A stretch of DNA of 64,000 nt from the NCBI RefSeq assembly GCF_000959365.1, contig NZ_CP009556.1, positions 1,488,001 to 1,552,000 of the forward strand, written 5' to 3'. Each line of letters starts with the position of its first letter. Position 1 is the first letter of the stretch. The translations under genes and the position numbers were made by a program. Below, one piece after another: positions 42,047 to 51,557 of the stretch. The notes below the pieces were generated by a model. The model worked only from the letters and a program-made list of their open reading frames with translations, did not search any database and was not told where the DNA came from. This stretch comes from Burkholderia oklahomensis C6786. GTDB taxonomy: Bacteria; Pseudomonadota; Gammaproteobacteria; Burkholderiales; Burkholderiaceae.

Positions 42047-44577
42047 AATCGCACGCGACATTCCGCCGGCGGATCGGCGGCGCAGCGGGGCGCGCTCGCG
42101 GCTGGATCGCGCGCGGCCTTGGCGTGCGTGACGAACGCTCGCCGTTCGACTGGCTCGTGCGCGTGTTCTTTCACGCGCCCGCGCCCGGCAAGCGCGACGT
42201 CGTGCGCGACTGGCTGCGCGCGGCGATCCTGTGGGCCGCCGCGCAATGGGGAGTGACGCGGCCGCGTCGCGCGCGCGACTGGCTCTGGCGGGCGTTCGTG
42301 CGCGCGCCGCATGAAGCGCGATCGCGCGCGCGCGATCCGTTCGCATGGATCGACGCGACGCTCGTGCCGGCATATCTGTTCGCGCGACGCGTGCAGCGAC
42401 GCGTCGACGGAGGGCTCGCGCGCCTGCCGTGGCATCGCTGGGGCGAGCGCATCGAGCGCGGCGCCGAGCGTGCCGGCACGCGTCGCTGGCTGCTGCCGGC
42501 AAGCGGCGCGGCGGGCGTCGCGCTGTGGCTCGCGGCCGGCACGTCGCCGCTTGCGCCAGCGGGCCAGTTCACGTTCTTCGCGACGGTCGCCGCGCTCGCG
42601 CTGACGCTGCGCCGCGTGCCGGGCCGTCTGCCGACGCTCGCGCTCGCGACGTTCGCGCTGCTCGCGATGGCGCGCTACATCTGGTGGCGCAGCACCGAGA
42701 CGCTCGATTTCCGCACGCCGGTCGAGGCGTTCGTCGGCTATCTGCTGTACGCGGCCGAGGCATACACGTGGCTCATTCTCGTGCTCGGCTTCGTGCAGAC
42801 CGCATGGCCGCTCGAGCGTCCGGTCGCGCGCCTGCCGGACGATCCGGCCGGGTGGCCGAGCGTCGACGTCTACATTCCGACCTACAACGAGCCGCTCGCC
42901 GTCGTGAAGCCGACGGTGTTCGCCGCGCAAAGCCTCGACTGGCCCGCCGACAAGCTGCGCGTCTATCTGCTCGACGACGGCCGTCGTCCGGAGTTCGAAG
43001 CATTCGCGCGCGACGCGGGCATCGGTTATCTGACGCGCGACGACAACCGGCATGCGAAGGCGGGCAACATCAACAGCGCGCTCGCGCAAACGCGGGGCGA
43101 ATACGTCGCGATCTTCGACTGCGATCACGTGCCGACGCGCTCGTTCCTGCAGACGACGATGGGCGCTTTCCTTCGCGATCCGAAATGCGCGCTCGTGCAG
43201 ACGCCGCATCATTTCTTCTCGCCGGATCCGTTCGAGCGCAACCTCGGCACGTTCCGCCGCGTGCCGAACGAAGGCAGCCTGTTCTACGGACTCGTGCAGG
43301 CGGGCAACGACCTGTGGAACGCGGCGTTCTTCTGCGGCTCGTGCGCGGTGCTCAAGCGCGGCCCGCTCGAAGAGGTGGGCGGCGTCGCGGTCGAGACCGT
43401 CACCGAGGACGCGCACACCGCGCTGAAGCTGCATCGCCGAGGCTATACGAGCGCGTACCTGCCGACCGTGCAGGCCGCCGGCCTCGCGACCGAAAGCCTC
43501 GCGGGCCACATCCGGCAACGCGCGCGCTGGGCGCGCGGCATGGCGCAGATCTTCCGGATCGACAACCCGTTCGTCGGCCGCGGCCTCGGCTTCTTCCAGC
43601 GCGTGTGCTACGGCAATGCGATGCTGCATTTCTTCTACGGCGTTCCGCGGCTCGTGTTCCTGACGATGCCGATCGCGTACCTGTTCTTCCATCTGTATTT
43701 CATCAACGCGTCGGCGCTCGCGCTCGCGAGCTACGTGCTGCCGTACATGGCGCTCGCGCACGTCGCGAACTCGCGGATGCAGGGGCGCTTCCGTCACTCG
43801 TTCTGGGCCGAAGTGTACGAATCGGTGCTCGCGTGGTACATCGCGCTGCCGACGACGATCGCTTTCCTGAGCCCGAAGCACGGCAGGTTCAACGTGACCG
43901 CGAAGGGCGGGCGGATCGACGAAGGCTACGTCGACTGGGCGACGTCGAAGCCGTATCTCGCGCTGTTCGTGCTGAACGTCGCGGCGATCGCCGCGGGCCT
44001 CGTCCGTCTCGTGCTCGGCGGCGGCGACGAGGCGTCGACGATCCTGATGAACGTCACGTGGGCGCTGTACAACCTCGCGATGCTCGGCGCGGCGCTCGCG
44101 GTCGCGCGCGAGGCGAAGCAGGTGCGCGTCACGCACCGGATCGCGATGCGAGTGCCGGCGACGCTGCTCTTCGCCGACGGCACGACGGCCGCATGCCATA
44201 CGAAGGACTACTCGGCGGGCGGTCTCGGCCTCGATGCGGTGCCGGGCGCGCGCCTCGCGCTCGGCGACACGCTCGACGTCTGCGTGAACCGCGGCGACCG
44301 GCCGTTTCATTTCCCGGTGCGCGTGACCCGCGTCGACGAGGCGCATCTCGGCGTGCAGTTCGAGTGTCTGACGCTCGAACAGGAGCGGCAGCTCGTTCAA
44401 TGCACGTTCGGCCGAGCGGATGCGTGGCTCGACTGGCGCGAAACCGGCGCCGACGACGCGCCGTTGCGCGGGCTCAAGGAGGTGTTGTCGATGGGCGCAG
44501 AAGGTTATGCGCGGATGCTGAGGGCCGCGGCGAGCGAGGTGCATGCGATCCGCACGGCCGACCGTACGCGTCATTGA
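42043..44577 (+). CDS. bcsA: BcsA, cellulose synthase catalytic subunit with PilZ domain
   Basis: Protein of 844 aa. It joins UDP-glucose units into beta-1,4-glucan and pushes the chain across the inner membrane. GT2 motifs are DDG (Asp311), DCDH (Asp359), TED (Asp456) and QRARW (Gln492-Trp496). Several membrane segments lie on both sides of the GT domain. The C-terminal PilZ domain has RVTHR (Arg695, Arg699) and DYSAGGLGL, the two c-di-GMP-binding motifs, so activation by c-di-GMP is expected. The long basic N-terminal ~140 residues resemble the enterobacterial form. It overlaps bcsQ by four bases; 33 bases separate it from bcsG. Confidence 0.96.
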   Translation: MKSHATFRRRIGGAAGRARGWIARGLGVRDERSPFDWLVRVFFHAPAPGKRDVVRDWLRAAILWAAAQWGVTRPRRARDWLWRAFVRAPHEARSRARDPFAWIDATLVPAYLFARRVQRRVDGGLARLPWHRWGERIERGAERAGTRRWLLPASGAAGVALWLAAGTSPLAPAGQFTFFATVAALALTLRRVPGRLPTLALATFALLAMARYIWWRSTETLDFRTPVEAFVGYLLYAAEAYTWLILVLGFVQTAWPLERPVARLPDDPAGWPSVDVYIPTYNEPLAVVKPTVFAAQSLDWPADKLRVYLLDDGRRPEFEAFARDAGIGYLTRDDNRHAKAGNINSALAQTRGEYVAIFDCDHVPTRSFLQTTMGAFLRDPKCALVQTPHHFFSPDPFERNLGTFRRVPNEGSLFYGLVQAGNDLWNAAFFCGSCAVLKRGPLEEVGGVAVETVTEDAHTALKLHRRGYTSAYLPTVQAAGLATESLAGHIRQRARWARGMAQIFRIDNPFVGRGLGFFQRVCYGNAMLHFFYGVPRLVFLTMPIAYLFFHLYFINASALALASYVLPYMALAHVANSRMQGRFRHSFWAEVYESVLAWYIALPTTIAFLSPKHGRFNVTAKGGRIDEGYVDWATSKPYLALFVLNVAAIAAGLVRLVLGGGDEASTILMNVTWALYNLAMLGAALAVAREAKQVRVTHRIAMRVPATLLFADGTTAACHTKDYSAGGLGLDAVPGARLALGDTLDVCVNRGDRPFHFPVRVTRVDEAHLGVQFECLTLEQERQLVQCTFGRADAWLDWRETGADDAPLRGLKEVLSMGAEGYARMLRAAASEVHAIRTADRTRH

Positions 44578-44610
44578 CGCGCCGATTCAATTGACGACGG
44601 AGTCGCGTCG

Positions 44611-46176
44611 ATGACGTTCTGGAATCTGTACTTCATTCTCAAGATCTGCCTGTTCGCGGCGGGCCATCTGAAGCCGATGTGGATCGCGAACATCGGCTTC
44701 GCGCTGGCGCTCGCGTCGAGTTCGCCCGTGAGGCGGCGCGGCTTGCGATTGCTGCGTCACGCGCTCGCGCTCGCGATCGGCGCGCCGCTGATGTATTACG
44801 AAGCGGACGTGCCGCCGTTCGCGCGGCTCGTCGAGACGCTCGGCAGCCTGCGTGCGTTCAGCTTCGGCTACTGGATGGAGCTCGTGCCGCGCTTCGTGCC
44901 GCCGATGCTCGCATTGACCGCGCTCGGCGTCGTGATCGGCTATCTGATCGTCAACCGCTGGCTGCGCGTCGCGACGTTCGTGCTGCTCGCGCTGATCGCG
45001 CTGCCCGTGTGGCAAGCGGGCAGCGCCGCGCTCGCACGCTTCGACGCTGCCGCGGCCGCGGCCGCCGCTGCCGCGAAGCCCTCCGACATCGCCCGCGCCG
45101 CGCAGCCGCAGGATCGCAACGCGGCGCTCGCCGCGTTCCGCTCGCAGGAGTCGCAGCGGCAGGTGACGTTCGGCCGCCCGCCCGCCGATCCGGCGACGCG
45201 GTTCGACTTGATCGTGCTGCACGTATGCTCGCTGTCGTGGGACGATCTCGACGTCGCGAAGCTGCGCAACCATCCGCTGCTCGGCCGCTTCGACTATCTG
45301 TTCACGAACTTCAGCACGGCGGCGAGCTACAGCGGGCCGGCCGCGATCCGCGTGCTGCGCGCGACGTGCGGACAAGAGGCGCACGCGGACCTGTACAAGC
45401 CCGCGCCCGCCCAGTGCCACTTGTTCAAGCAGCTCGCGGACGCCGGCTTCGCGCCGCAGACGCTGCTGAACCACGACGGCCATTTCGACAATTTCATCCA
45501 GCTGATCCACGACAACATCGGCGTGCCGAGCGCGCCGATGATCTCGAATGCGGACGCGCCGGTCGCGATGCACGCGTTCGACGGCTCGGCGATCAAGGAC
45601 GACTACGCGACGCTCGCGAACTGGTACGCGAAGCGCGGCGCGACGGCGGGCCCGGTTGCGCTGTACTACAACACGATCAGCCTGCACGACGGCAACCAGT
45701 TGTCGAGCGGCCGGATGTCGAGCCTCGAGTCGTATCCGCTGCGCGCGCGCAAGCTGATGGACGACTTCGACCGCTTCGCAGACCTGATTGCGTCGTCGGG
45801 ACGGCGCGCGGTGATCGTGTTCGTGCCCGAGCATGGTGCGGCGCTGCACGGCGATGCGAAGCAGGTCGCGGGGCTGCGCGAGATTCCGACGCCGCGGATC
45901 GTGCACGGGCCGGTCGGCGTGCGGCTCGTCGGTTTCGCGGGCGACCACGGCACGACGACCGTGATCGACGTGCCGACCAGTTTCCTCGCGGTCGCGCAAT
46001 TGCTGTCGAATCTCGTGTCGAACAGCCCGTTCAAGCCGGGCGTGACGCTGTCGCAATACGCGGCCGATCTGCCGCAGACGCGGATGGTCGGCGAGAACGA
46101 AGGCACCGTGACGATGACGACCGCGACCGGTTACGCGGTGAAGACGCCGGACGGCGTGTGGATCGACGAAAAATGA
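44611..46176 (+). CDS. bcsG: BcsG, phosphoethanolamine transferase for cellulose
   Basis: Protein of 521 aa. The N-terminal third has four to five membrane segments, followed by a periplasmic alkaline-phosphatase-like domain. Zinc and nucleophile residues known from E. coli BcsG are in place: Cys206 (HVCSLSWDDL), Ser241 (TAASYSGPAA), His359 (SLHDGN), Glu407 and His408 (FVPEHG), with matching spacing. It should transfer phosphoethanolamine from lipid to cellulose. GGAG precedes the ATG at 44611, and the gene overlaps bcsR by four bases. Confidence 0.93.
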   Translation: MTFWNLYFILKICLFAAGHLKPMWIANIGFALALASSSPVRRRGLRLLRHALALAIGAPLMYYEADVPPFARLVETLGSLRAFSFGYWMELVPRFVPPMLALTALGVVIGYLIVNRWLRVATFVLLALIALPVWQAGSAALARFDAAAAAAAAAAKPSDIARAAQPQDRNAALAAFRSQESQRQVTFGRPPADPATRFDLIVLHVCSLSWDDLDVAKLRNHPLLGRFDYLFTNFSTAASYSGPAAIRVLRATCGQEAHADLYKPAPAQCHLFKQLADAGFAPQTLLNHDGHFDNFIQLIHDNIGVPSAPMISNADAPVAMHAFDGSAIKDDYATLANWYAKRGATAGPVALYYNTISLHDGNQLSSGRMSSLESYPLRARKLMDDFDRFADLIASSGRRAVIVFVPEHGAALHGDAKQVAGLREIPTPRIVHGPVGVRLVGFAGDHGTTTVIDVPTSFLAVAQLLSNLVSNSPFKPGVTLSQYAADLPQTRMVGENEGTVTMTTATGYAVKTPDGVWIDEK

Positions 46177-46364
46177 CGCACGAGCATCCGGGCGCGGCGG
46201 CGCGCGACGAGGGGCCGCTGCCCGCAAACGACATCGCGGGGCTCGCGCGCCACGTGCCCCAGATCGATCCGGCGCGCTACCTGGACGAGCAGGCGCGGCT
46301 CGCGTATCGGGATGCGCTCGACCGGTGGCCGGTGCTTGCGAAGCTGATGGGGCTGGCGGATTGA
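46173..46364 (+). CDS. bcsR: BcsR-like small cellulose biosynthesis protein
   Basis: Protein of 63 aa. The C-terminal half, LDEQARLAYRDALDRWPVLA, matches the BcsR pattern (an Arg/Gln-rich helix ending in RWPLLAEF in E. coli). BcsR works with BcsQ in assembling the export complex. In enterobacteria bcsR is the first gene before bcsQ; here it is last, overlapping bcsG by four bases. The N-terminal half is poorly conserved. Confidence 0.75.
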   Translation: MTHEHPGAAARDEGPLPANDIAGLARHVPQIDPARYLDEQARLAYRDALDRWPVLAKLMGLAD

Positions 46365-46588
46365 CGTTCGGCGGCGGCGTGCGCCACGCGCACCACGCCG
46401 TCGCCCGCTGGTCCGTCATTGAATGAACCGCTGCAACTCGCCGGTTTGCGGACGCTAGAAGATCTGATTGGCGGCCCGCTTTCGCGTCGCGTGCCGACCC
46501 GACGACGACGCGTTCATGCGCACTCGTACAGGTCTGATCAGTGATGCGGCGCAAATGCCGGGAAGCCGAATTGATCGAGTCAATCGCG

Positions 46589-46867
46589 TCAAAAATATCG
46601 ACGGACGCGACGGGGTGGGCGAGACGCGCCATGGCAAAGGAAGCGTGTCGATGACCGACTTCGCGACGCGCAAGGTGCTCGCGACCTGGCCGATCCGGGC
46701 GGCGGCAGTTCGGCGATGAGCGCGCGCAGCTTGGACTCATCGTTGGAAAGAGCCTTGTTGTATCGGCGCTTGCCGTTCCGATCGAGAACGACGGCGTGGT
46801 GCTGCCCCTCGTCGACATCGACGCCGACGAAGACATCGACGGCGTCATGTCGTCGAGTGTCTTGCAT
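46589..46867 (-). pseudogene. IS110-family transposase remnant (N-terminal fragment)
   Basis: From the ATG at 46867, about 54 residues read as the start of an IS110-type transposase: VFVGVDVDEGQHHAVVLD, then NGKRRYNKALSNDESKLRAL. After ~46706 the similarity is lost; a frame change near 46640 gives FAMARL, where IS110 proteins continue. The rest of the element and its ends are missing. It marks the left border of a decayed zone between bcsR and the taurine genes. Confidence 0.7.
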
Positions 46868-46965
46868 CGGCAGCGAGACATTCGAGCGCCGACTGCATGC
46901 GCCACTGTCGATGAGAAAGGGCGTTGGACCCGGCAAATACTCCGCTCGAAGACGGCCGTGGTCGC

Positions 46966-48867
46966 TTACATACGATCGAGCGACAAGGCGCAGACATTCT
47001 TGGTGGGCGGGCAGTATTCGGCAAGCCGTTCCCGCGCCCTGTCGTAGTCCTTTTGCTGGTCGGGCGTCAAGCTGCCCATGCCTTCATAGGCCTGCGTCAA
47101 GCCAAAATAGGCCCAGATGTTGCCTCTGAAGTTCGTATACGGGATGCGGTTCGGATCGTCATCGCCGAGCGATTGGTGAAGCGTCTCGATCGCTTTGTCA
47201 TAACGACCAAGGTCGATCAGGAGTGCGGCGAGGGTTTGTCTGACCGGTGCCATCCAGTAAGGCGGCTCGTCATAGTTCATGGCGTCCTGCTGATTGGCCG
47301 AATGTTCGAGAGCACGCACCCCGCTGCCCGACTGGCCTTTCATTTGGTCGATCCGTGCTTGCGCGATCGATTTCATGATCTGCACTGCCTGCTGGTTCAT
47401 CACTTCGTCGCGCCGCTCCTTCTCGAATGCGGCCACGTCCTTCACGAGTTTCGTGTACGCACTTTGCGCACGGCGATCATCATGGTTACGGACGTATGCA
47501 AGCACTTGTGCGTAGTCCCAGGAAACGCTCGAAAAGCGCCAGTCCTTTGCCGTCCCGTCAGGCGGCGGCTGATTGATGATGTCGCCCGGAGACATGAAAT
47601 ACGGTAGCGACTGGTAATAGATGCCGCGATAGCGGTCGGTCCGGAACGTAATGCCCTTGCCCTCGGACTTCAAGAGGCGGTCAGCCGCCCATGTCATGTT
47701 CTCGACGTTGCCTGTCATGATCGCCGAAGCAAGCGCAAAATGAATGTTGTGCCGGTAGTAGCCCCAGCGATAACGGTCGCCGTCCGGGTGATCGATGCCA
47801 CCCGTGCGCTTGGCATTGACCTTCTCGAAATATCCGTCATCCTTCAATACCGCGTCCCGATTGGCCTCGAACGACTTTGGGTGGTTGCCGATGCGGTAAT
47901 AGATGTGCGAGGGCATATGGACCAAGTGGCCCGCATCGGGCGCGAGACCGGCCAGCTTTTCCGCAAAAGACGTCACATCGTTCGGCTCCGTCGATCCCTC
48001 GCGAATATGGATATACCAATGAACGAGCCCCATGTGATCGGCATGTTCGTTCAGCTCGCCTTTGATTGCAGCGACTGCCGGGGGAATGCCAGGGTAGGCG
48101 GCGTTCCCCTGGCGGTCCCAGTATTCCCAAGGCTTACGGTTCATCACGGCATCCGCGTACAGGGTTTGGATGTCGGGATCGTCCGGGTACACGTGAGCCA
48201 GCGTGGTCATCGCCTCGGCGTAGTCCTTGTTGCGCCGGTCCTGGCGATCGCGTTCGCGAGGAATCTGCTTATGCTCTTCATAGCGCGGCAGCAGCGCTTC
48301 GACGAGCGAGCGCTCCTTCTGATCTGCATCGCGTATGAGCAGTGCTTCCTTGAGCTTCTGTTGCGCGATTCGGCGATCCGGTTCCGGCTGGTCGATCTGA
48401 TTGATGTTCACGCCCAGCGACATCGCGATTCCCCATCGGCACATGACGCAGTCGGGATCTCGCCTGAGTGCAGCTTCGAACGCGCGGTACGCTTCGCGAA
48501 GGTTGAACGCGCAGTAAAAGCGCAAGCCTTGATCGAAGAGCGCTTGCGTCTCTGGGTTTTTTGTCTTGATTTTTCTCGTCAGATCCCCGAGTTGGAAATC
48601 CGTCGGAGGCTCGGGATCGTTGGCCGCGATTTCCGAAAGCGCGAACGATACTTTGCTGCCAGGCGGCGCGCTCATCATGTGCTCGCTTCCCATGTCCTGC
48701 ATGCCGTGCACAGCCGCGGCATGCATGTCGCCTTTAGCCGCCGATATCGCAAAAGGCGCGCTCAGCGCGGTCACGAGACCGGCCGCCCAGCACAGGCAAG
48801 CTCGTCTGAGCCAGTTTCGACGGTTGTCATCGCCGCAAAAACGCGAGCGATTTTCGGTTGTTTTCAT
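46966..48867 (-). CDS. Exported TPR-repeat protein, lower GC than neighbours
   Basis: Protein of 633 aa. It has an N-terminal signal (CWAAGLVTALSAPFAISA), a Met/His-rich segment (MHAAAVHGMQDMGSEHMM) that could bind metal, then TPR repeats: QGLRFYCAFNLREAYRAFEA and PDDPDIQTLYADAVM, with HMPSHIYYRIG in the middle. The cysteine pair DCVMCRWG is notable. No enzyme domain is recognised; similar exported TPR proteins are uncharacterised. AGGAG precedes the ATG at 48867. The base composition is clearly lower in GC than the bcs genes, suggesting acquisition by transfer. It stands between an IS110 remnant and other fragments. Confidence 0.8.
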   Translation of the reverse strand: MKTTENRSRFCGDDNRRNWLRRACLCWAAGLVTALSAPFAISAAKGDMHAAAVHGMQDMGSEHMMSAPPGSKVSFALSEIAANDPEPPTDFQLGDLTRKIKTKNPETQALFDQGLRFYCAFNLREAYRAFEAALRRDPDCVMCRWGIAMSLGVNINQIDQPEPDRRIAQQKLKEALLIRDADQKERSLVEALLPRYEEHKQIPRERDRQDRRNKDYAEAMTTLAHVYPDDPDIQTLYADAVMNRKPWEYWDRQGNAAYPGIPPAVAAIKGELNEHADHMGLVHWYIHIREGSTEPNDVTSFAEKLAGLAPDAGHLVHMPSHIYYRIGNHPKSFEANRDAVLKDDGYFEKVNAKRTGGIDHPDGDRYRWGYYRHNIHFALASAIMTGNVENMTWAADRLLKSEGKGITFRTDRYRGIYYQSLPYFMSPGDIINQPPPDGTAKDWRFSSVSWDYAQVLAYVRNHDDRRAQSAYTKLVKDVAAFEKERRDEVMNQQAVQIMKSIAQARIDQMKGQSGSGVRALEHSANQQDAMNYDEPPYWMAPVRQTLAALLIDLGRYDKAIETLHQSLGDDDPNRIPYTNFRGNIWAYFGLTQAYEGMGSLTPDQQKDYDRARERLAEYCPPTKNVCALSLDRM

Positions 48868-48902
48868 TGCACGCTCTCCTGGAAACGTGAATGTCGATCG
48901 AG

Positions 48903-49283
48903 CTACCGTGCGGGCAAGCCGCCGCGCCGAAGGCCAATCGCAACACCCGCGTTCGCGCGAGGAGCGTGCCCACTGCGCAGACGGCGACTAGTAGCGTCGT
49001 GCCCCGGGAGCGGCTGCGCCTGCCGCACGAGGTCGACGTCTCGGACTGCGCGTTCCGCGCGCCGAGCCCGGCCTGAGCGCTCGACGTTGACAACGATCAC
49101 GCTGCGCAAGCGCGGTTCGCCCACGAAGACAACTCGCAGCTTGTCGATTTTCTCGGAATCCGTTGTCGGGCCACCCGATGCCACGCCATCCACCGCATAG
49201 AGCTTGGCGTGCGGATACTGCTCGGTCACTTTGCGGACTGCGGGTGTCACCCTTCCTTTGATACCCGGAATTGTTGTCGACAT
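48903..49283 (-). CDS. Hypothetical protein, probably frameshifted or truncated
   Basis: Protein of 126 aa. Residues 1-70 look like a real fold (GIKGRVTPAVRKVTEQYPHA and KIDKLRVVFVGEPRLRSVIV), but the rest is Arg-rich and disordered, as expected after a frame change. No family is recognised. It lies upstream of the exported TPR gene on the same strand. No strong ribosome-binding site is visible. Confidence 0.4.
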   Translation of the reverse strand: MSTTIPGIKGRVTPAVRKVTEQYPHAKLYAVDGVASGGPTTDSEKIDKLRVVFVGEPRLRSVIVVNVERSGRARRAERAVRDVDLVRQAQPLPGHDATSRRLRSGHAPRANAGVAIGLRRGGLPAR

Positions 49284-49612
49284 GTCGTTTTATTCCGTTG
49301 AGCCGAGCTTCCGCAATGCCAAGGGAATGGGCTTGTCTTCCCGTTACACTCTGCGTATTTAAGGCACCCGGCGACCGAAATTCAACCAGAAAAAAGTGGT
49401 GGGGTTGCGGCAGGTTTGCCGAGCAGCGGCTACCGCAGTTGCGACAGCGTTCACCCGGCTGAGCGGAATCCGTTCCACTTCGCGCTTGCCGGTAGCCAAT
49501 CTATTTCGCACGATCCTCGCTCTCGCCTGGCAAGACTCCATCTTCGTGACAATCCACATTACATGATCGATGCCGAGCGCGTACATGCATCGCCGCAACG
49601 GACGGTCACGCG
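49284..49612. other. Gap of about 330 bp, lower-GC, no gene supported
   Basis: Frames carry no recognised domain. It is the left flank of a pyruvate-phosphate-dikinase-like fragment and is probably part of the same decayed segment. Confidence 0.45.
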
Positions 49613-50041
49613 CTGACTCCGCTGGCATATGCCGCGAGCGCGACGAGCGGGGGCGCAACGGGAGAAATCGCGTTTGACGAGGCGCATGCGCGCGAACGCC
49701 ACGCCGCGGGCGTGCCAGTGATCCTGGTGCGCCGCGACGCGGAGACCGAAGACCTGGCCGCGCTCGATGTTGCCTCGGGCCTGCTGACGCAACGGGGAGC
49801 GCGTACTTCGCACGCGGCTGTCGTGGCGCGGCAACTGGGCAAGGTCTGTCTGGTTGGCTGCGCGTCGCTGCGGCTCGATGAGTCGGCGCGTACGCCGCAG
49901 ATCGGGGACACCTTGATGCGCGAAGGGGATGCATTGACGCTGGACAGCGGCGATGGTGCAGTCTACGCAGGTCGCGTGCGGACCATCGTCGAGCCGCTCA
50001 CCGAATTGCGAGCCCGTCTCGAACGACTGCACGCATCGTGA
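49613..50041 (+). pseudogene. Fragment of a pyruvate phosphate dikinase/PEP-utilising enzyme
   Basis: About 140 codons match the mobile phosphohistidine domain and its end: GEIAFDEAHARERHAAGVPV, then GLLTQRGARTSHAAVVARQL with the active-site His, then GKVCLVG and LDSGDGAVYAGRV. The reading frame is open from about 49613 (GTG at 49712 is the first usual start codon), but the nucleotide-binding domain before it and the PEP-binding barrel after it are both missing. A full enzyme has about 850-900 residues. A broken relic. Confidence 0.7.
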
Positions 50042-50418
50042 ACCGGCGCGGGCACGGTGCGAATGCGCCGCATTGCATTGGCTGAGGGCGCGGCAGATCA
50101 GCCGTCTGGCGGCCGGAGCAGCCGGCAAGCCAGCGTCGGGATTAAACACCGCCGACGGGCGGAGCCGGGGGCGAGGCGCATCATCCGTGCCCGGCAGGAA
50201 CCGCCACCATCGGTCATTCGCCTGGCGCTATTTTTCGGATACCTGATTGAGGGACTGGAACAGCAGGTCAACCGGGGTCGTATCCGCATGGCCGAAGCTG
50301 AGAAAAAAGAGTGAAGCTTTTCTTCCCGACGTGTAAATTTTGATGGCCTTCCTCCATCGTCTCAATGGCGGCATGCAGCTTGCCTCCGCATTTAGCGAAC
50401 ACTGACAGGAGATTTGCG
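50042..50418. other. 377-bp gap without a supported gene
   Basis: A frame from 50057 ends in LFFGYLIEGLEQQVNRGRI, which looks less random than its Arg-rich start and may be another fragment. AGGAG at the right end belongs to the VOC gene. Confidence 0.4.
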
Positions 50419-50892
50419 ATGGCGATTCAAAAGATCACGCCTTTTCTTTGGTACTCCACGGAAGCCGAAGAGGCCGCTGCGTTCTATGCGGGCATCTTTC
50501 CCGACTCGCGCGTGATTCGAGTCACTCCGGTGCCGAGCGCCGGCGCCACGAAGATGGTCGAGTTCGTTCTCTTTGGGCAGCCCTTCATCGCCATGAGCCA
50601 CAAACGAATCGACTCGTTCAACCACTCGATATCCTTCCTGGTCAACTGTGGCGATCAGGCGGAGCTCGATCGCTACTGGAACGCCCTTCTCGAGGGCGGC
50701 GGTTCGCCCGACGACTGCGGCTGGCTGAAAGACCGCTTCGGCGTCTCGTGGCAGATCGTACCGGACGATCTCATCGCGATGATGGCCGATCCCGATCCAG
50801 CAAAGGCCAAGCGCGTTGCCGACGTCATGCTGCAAATGACGAAGTTCGACGTCGCCGCGCTGAAAGCCGCCTATGTGGGGACGACGGGTTAG
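50419..50892 (+). CDS. VOC-family protein (PhnB / 3-demethylubiquinone-methyltransferase-like)
   Basis: Protein of 157 aa. It has the typical opening ITPFLWYSTEAEEAAAFYAG with IFPDSRV, a middle VEFVLFGQPFIAMS and a C-terminal GWLKDRFGVSWQIVPDDL, as in the PhnB-like branch of the vicinal-oxygen-chelate fold. Despite old names these proteins are not proven methyltransferases. AGGAG precedes the ATG at 50419. It appears intact within an otherwise decayed region, so it may still be expressed. Confidence 0.85.
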   Translation: MAIQKITPFLWYSTEAEEAAAFYAGIFPDSRVIRVTPVPSAGATKMVEFVLFGQPFIAMSHKRIDSFNHSISFLVNCGDQAELDRYWNALLEGGGSPDDCGWLKDRFGVSWQIVPDDLIAMMADPDPAKAKRVADVMLQMTKFDVAALKAAYVGTTG

Positions 50893-51021
50893 CAAAAGGC
50901 CTCGTACACCGTATGCGCATTGTGCGCCGTTCAGATTTGCCCGCTTCCGGTTGGCGCTCGTCTCACATGTTTTACGAACCCTGACGCGAGGCGAACCAAC
51001 GTCCGCCTCGTGGCATCCGAT

Positions 51022-51246
51022 TCAACGCGCGAACTTCTCTTGCGTGACGCTACCGTAAGAGGCATACATCGACTCAATCAGCTCCGCGATGACCGACCCG
51101 ACGCTCATGCAGATGCGATACACGCTGCCGATGTCGATATCGTGCTGAAAGTTCGGCACGGCCAGCACGGTATGGAGCCAGCCGGCGAACGGCACCAGCC
51201 AGTAGAAACTCGGCAGTGCGAGAACGCAGGCAATCGTCGCTCGTGC
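51022..51246 (-). pseudogene. C-terminal fragment of a membrane protein
   Basis: A ~74-codon stretch with coding character: ALPSFYWLVPFAGWLHTVLA then DIDIGSVYRICMSVGSVI and ending GSVTQEKFAR, stop at 51022. It is cut by a stop codon at 51247-51249 with no start in frame. The parent family is not recognised. Confidence 0.5.
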
Positions 51247-51557
51247 TCAATCCGGATCAGATGAGCGACGACGAGGTCTCGTTTCCGGATCGTGCGAGCT
51301 TCGCGGCCGTGCGCACGAAGGTGCATGGCGAGAGGTCGGGCAAGAAGATCGATCTCGTGATCCCGAATCCCGGTCGCGAGGCGCGCGCCGCTGCCGATCG
51401 GCGCGAACGCTCGGGGCGGCAGAGTCGATTCGGCAGTCTCGATCCACGCGCCCCGGCGCGCCGAAGCCCACGATTCGTTCGATGCGCCAGCGGCGAGCCC
51501 GAGACGGTGCGCTGCGCAAATTTTTCGCACTTGCCACAGCTACCGTACGCCGCCTGC
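51247..51557. other. Decayed segment before tauD
   Basis: About 310 bp. A plus-strand stretch near 51249-51375 (NPDQMSDDEVSFPDRASFAA) looks coding but has no clear start or domain; it may be another relic. Nothing else is supported. Confidence 0.4.

Noticed and set aside
50057..50314. 85-codon plus-strand frame with a coding-like C-terminus
   Set aside because: Start half is Arg-rich noise; perhaps a fragment, but not enough to call a gene.
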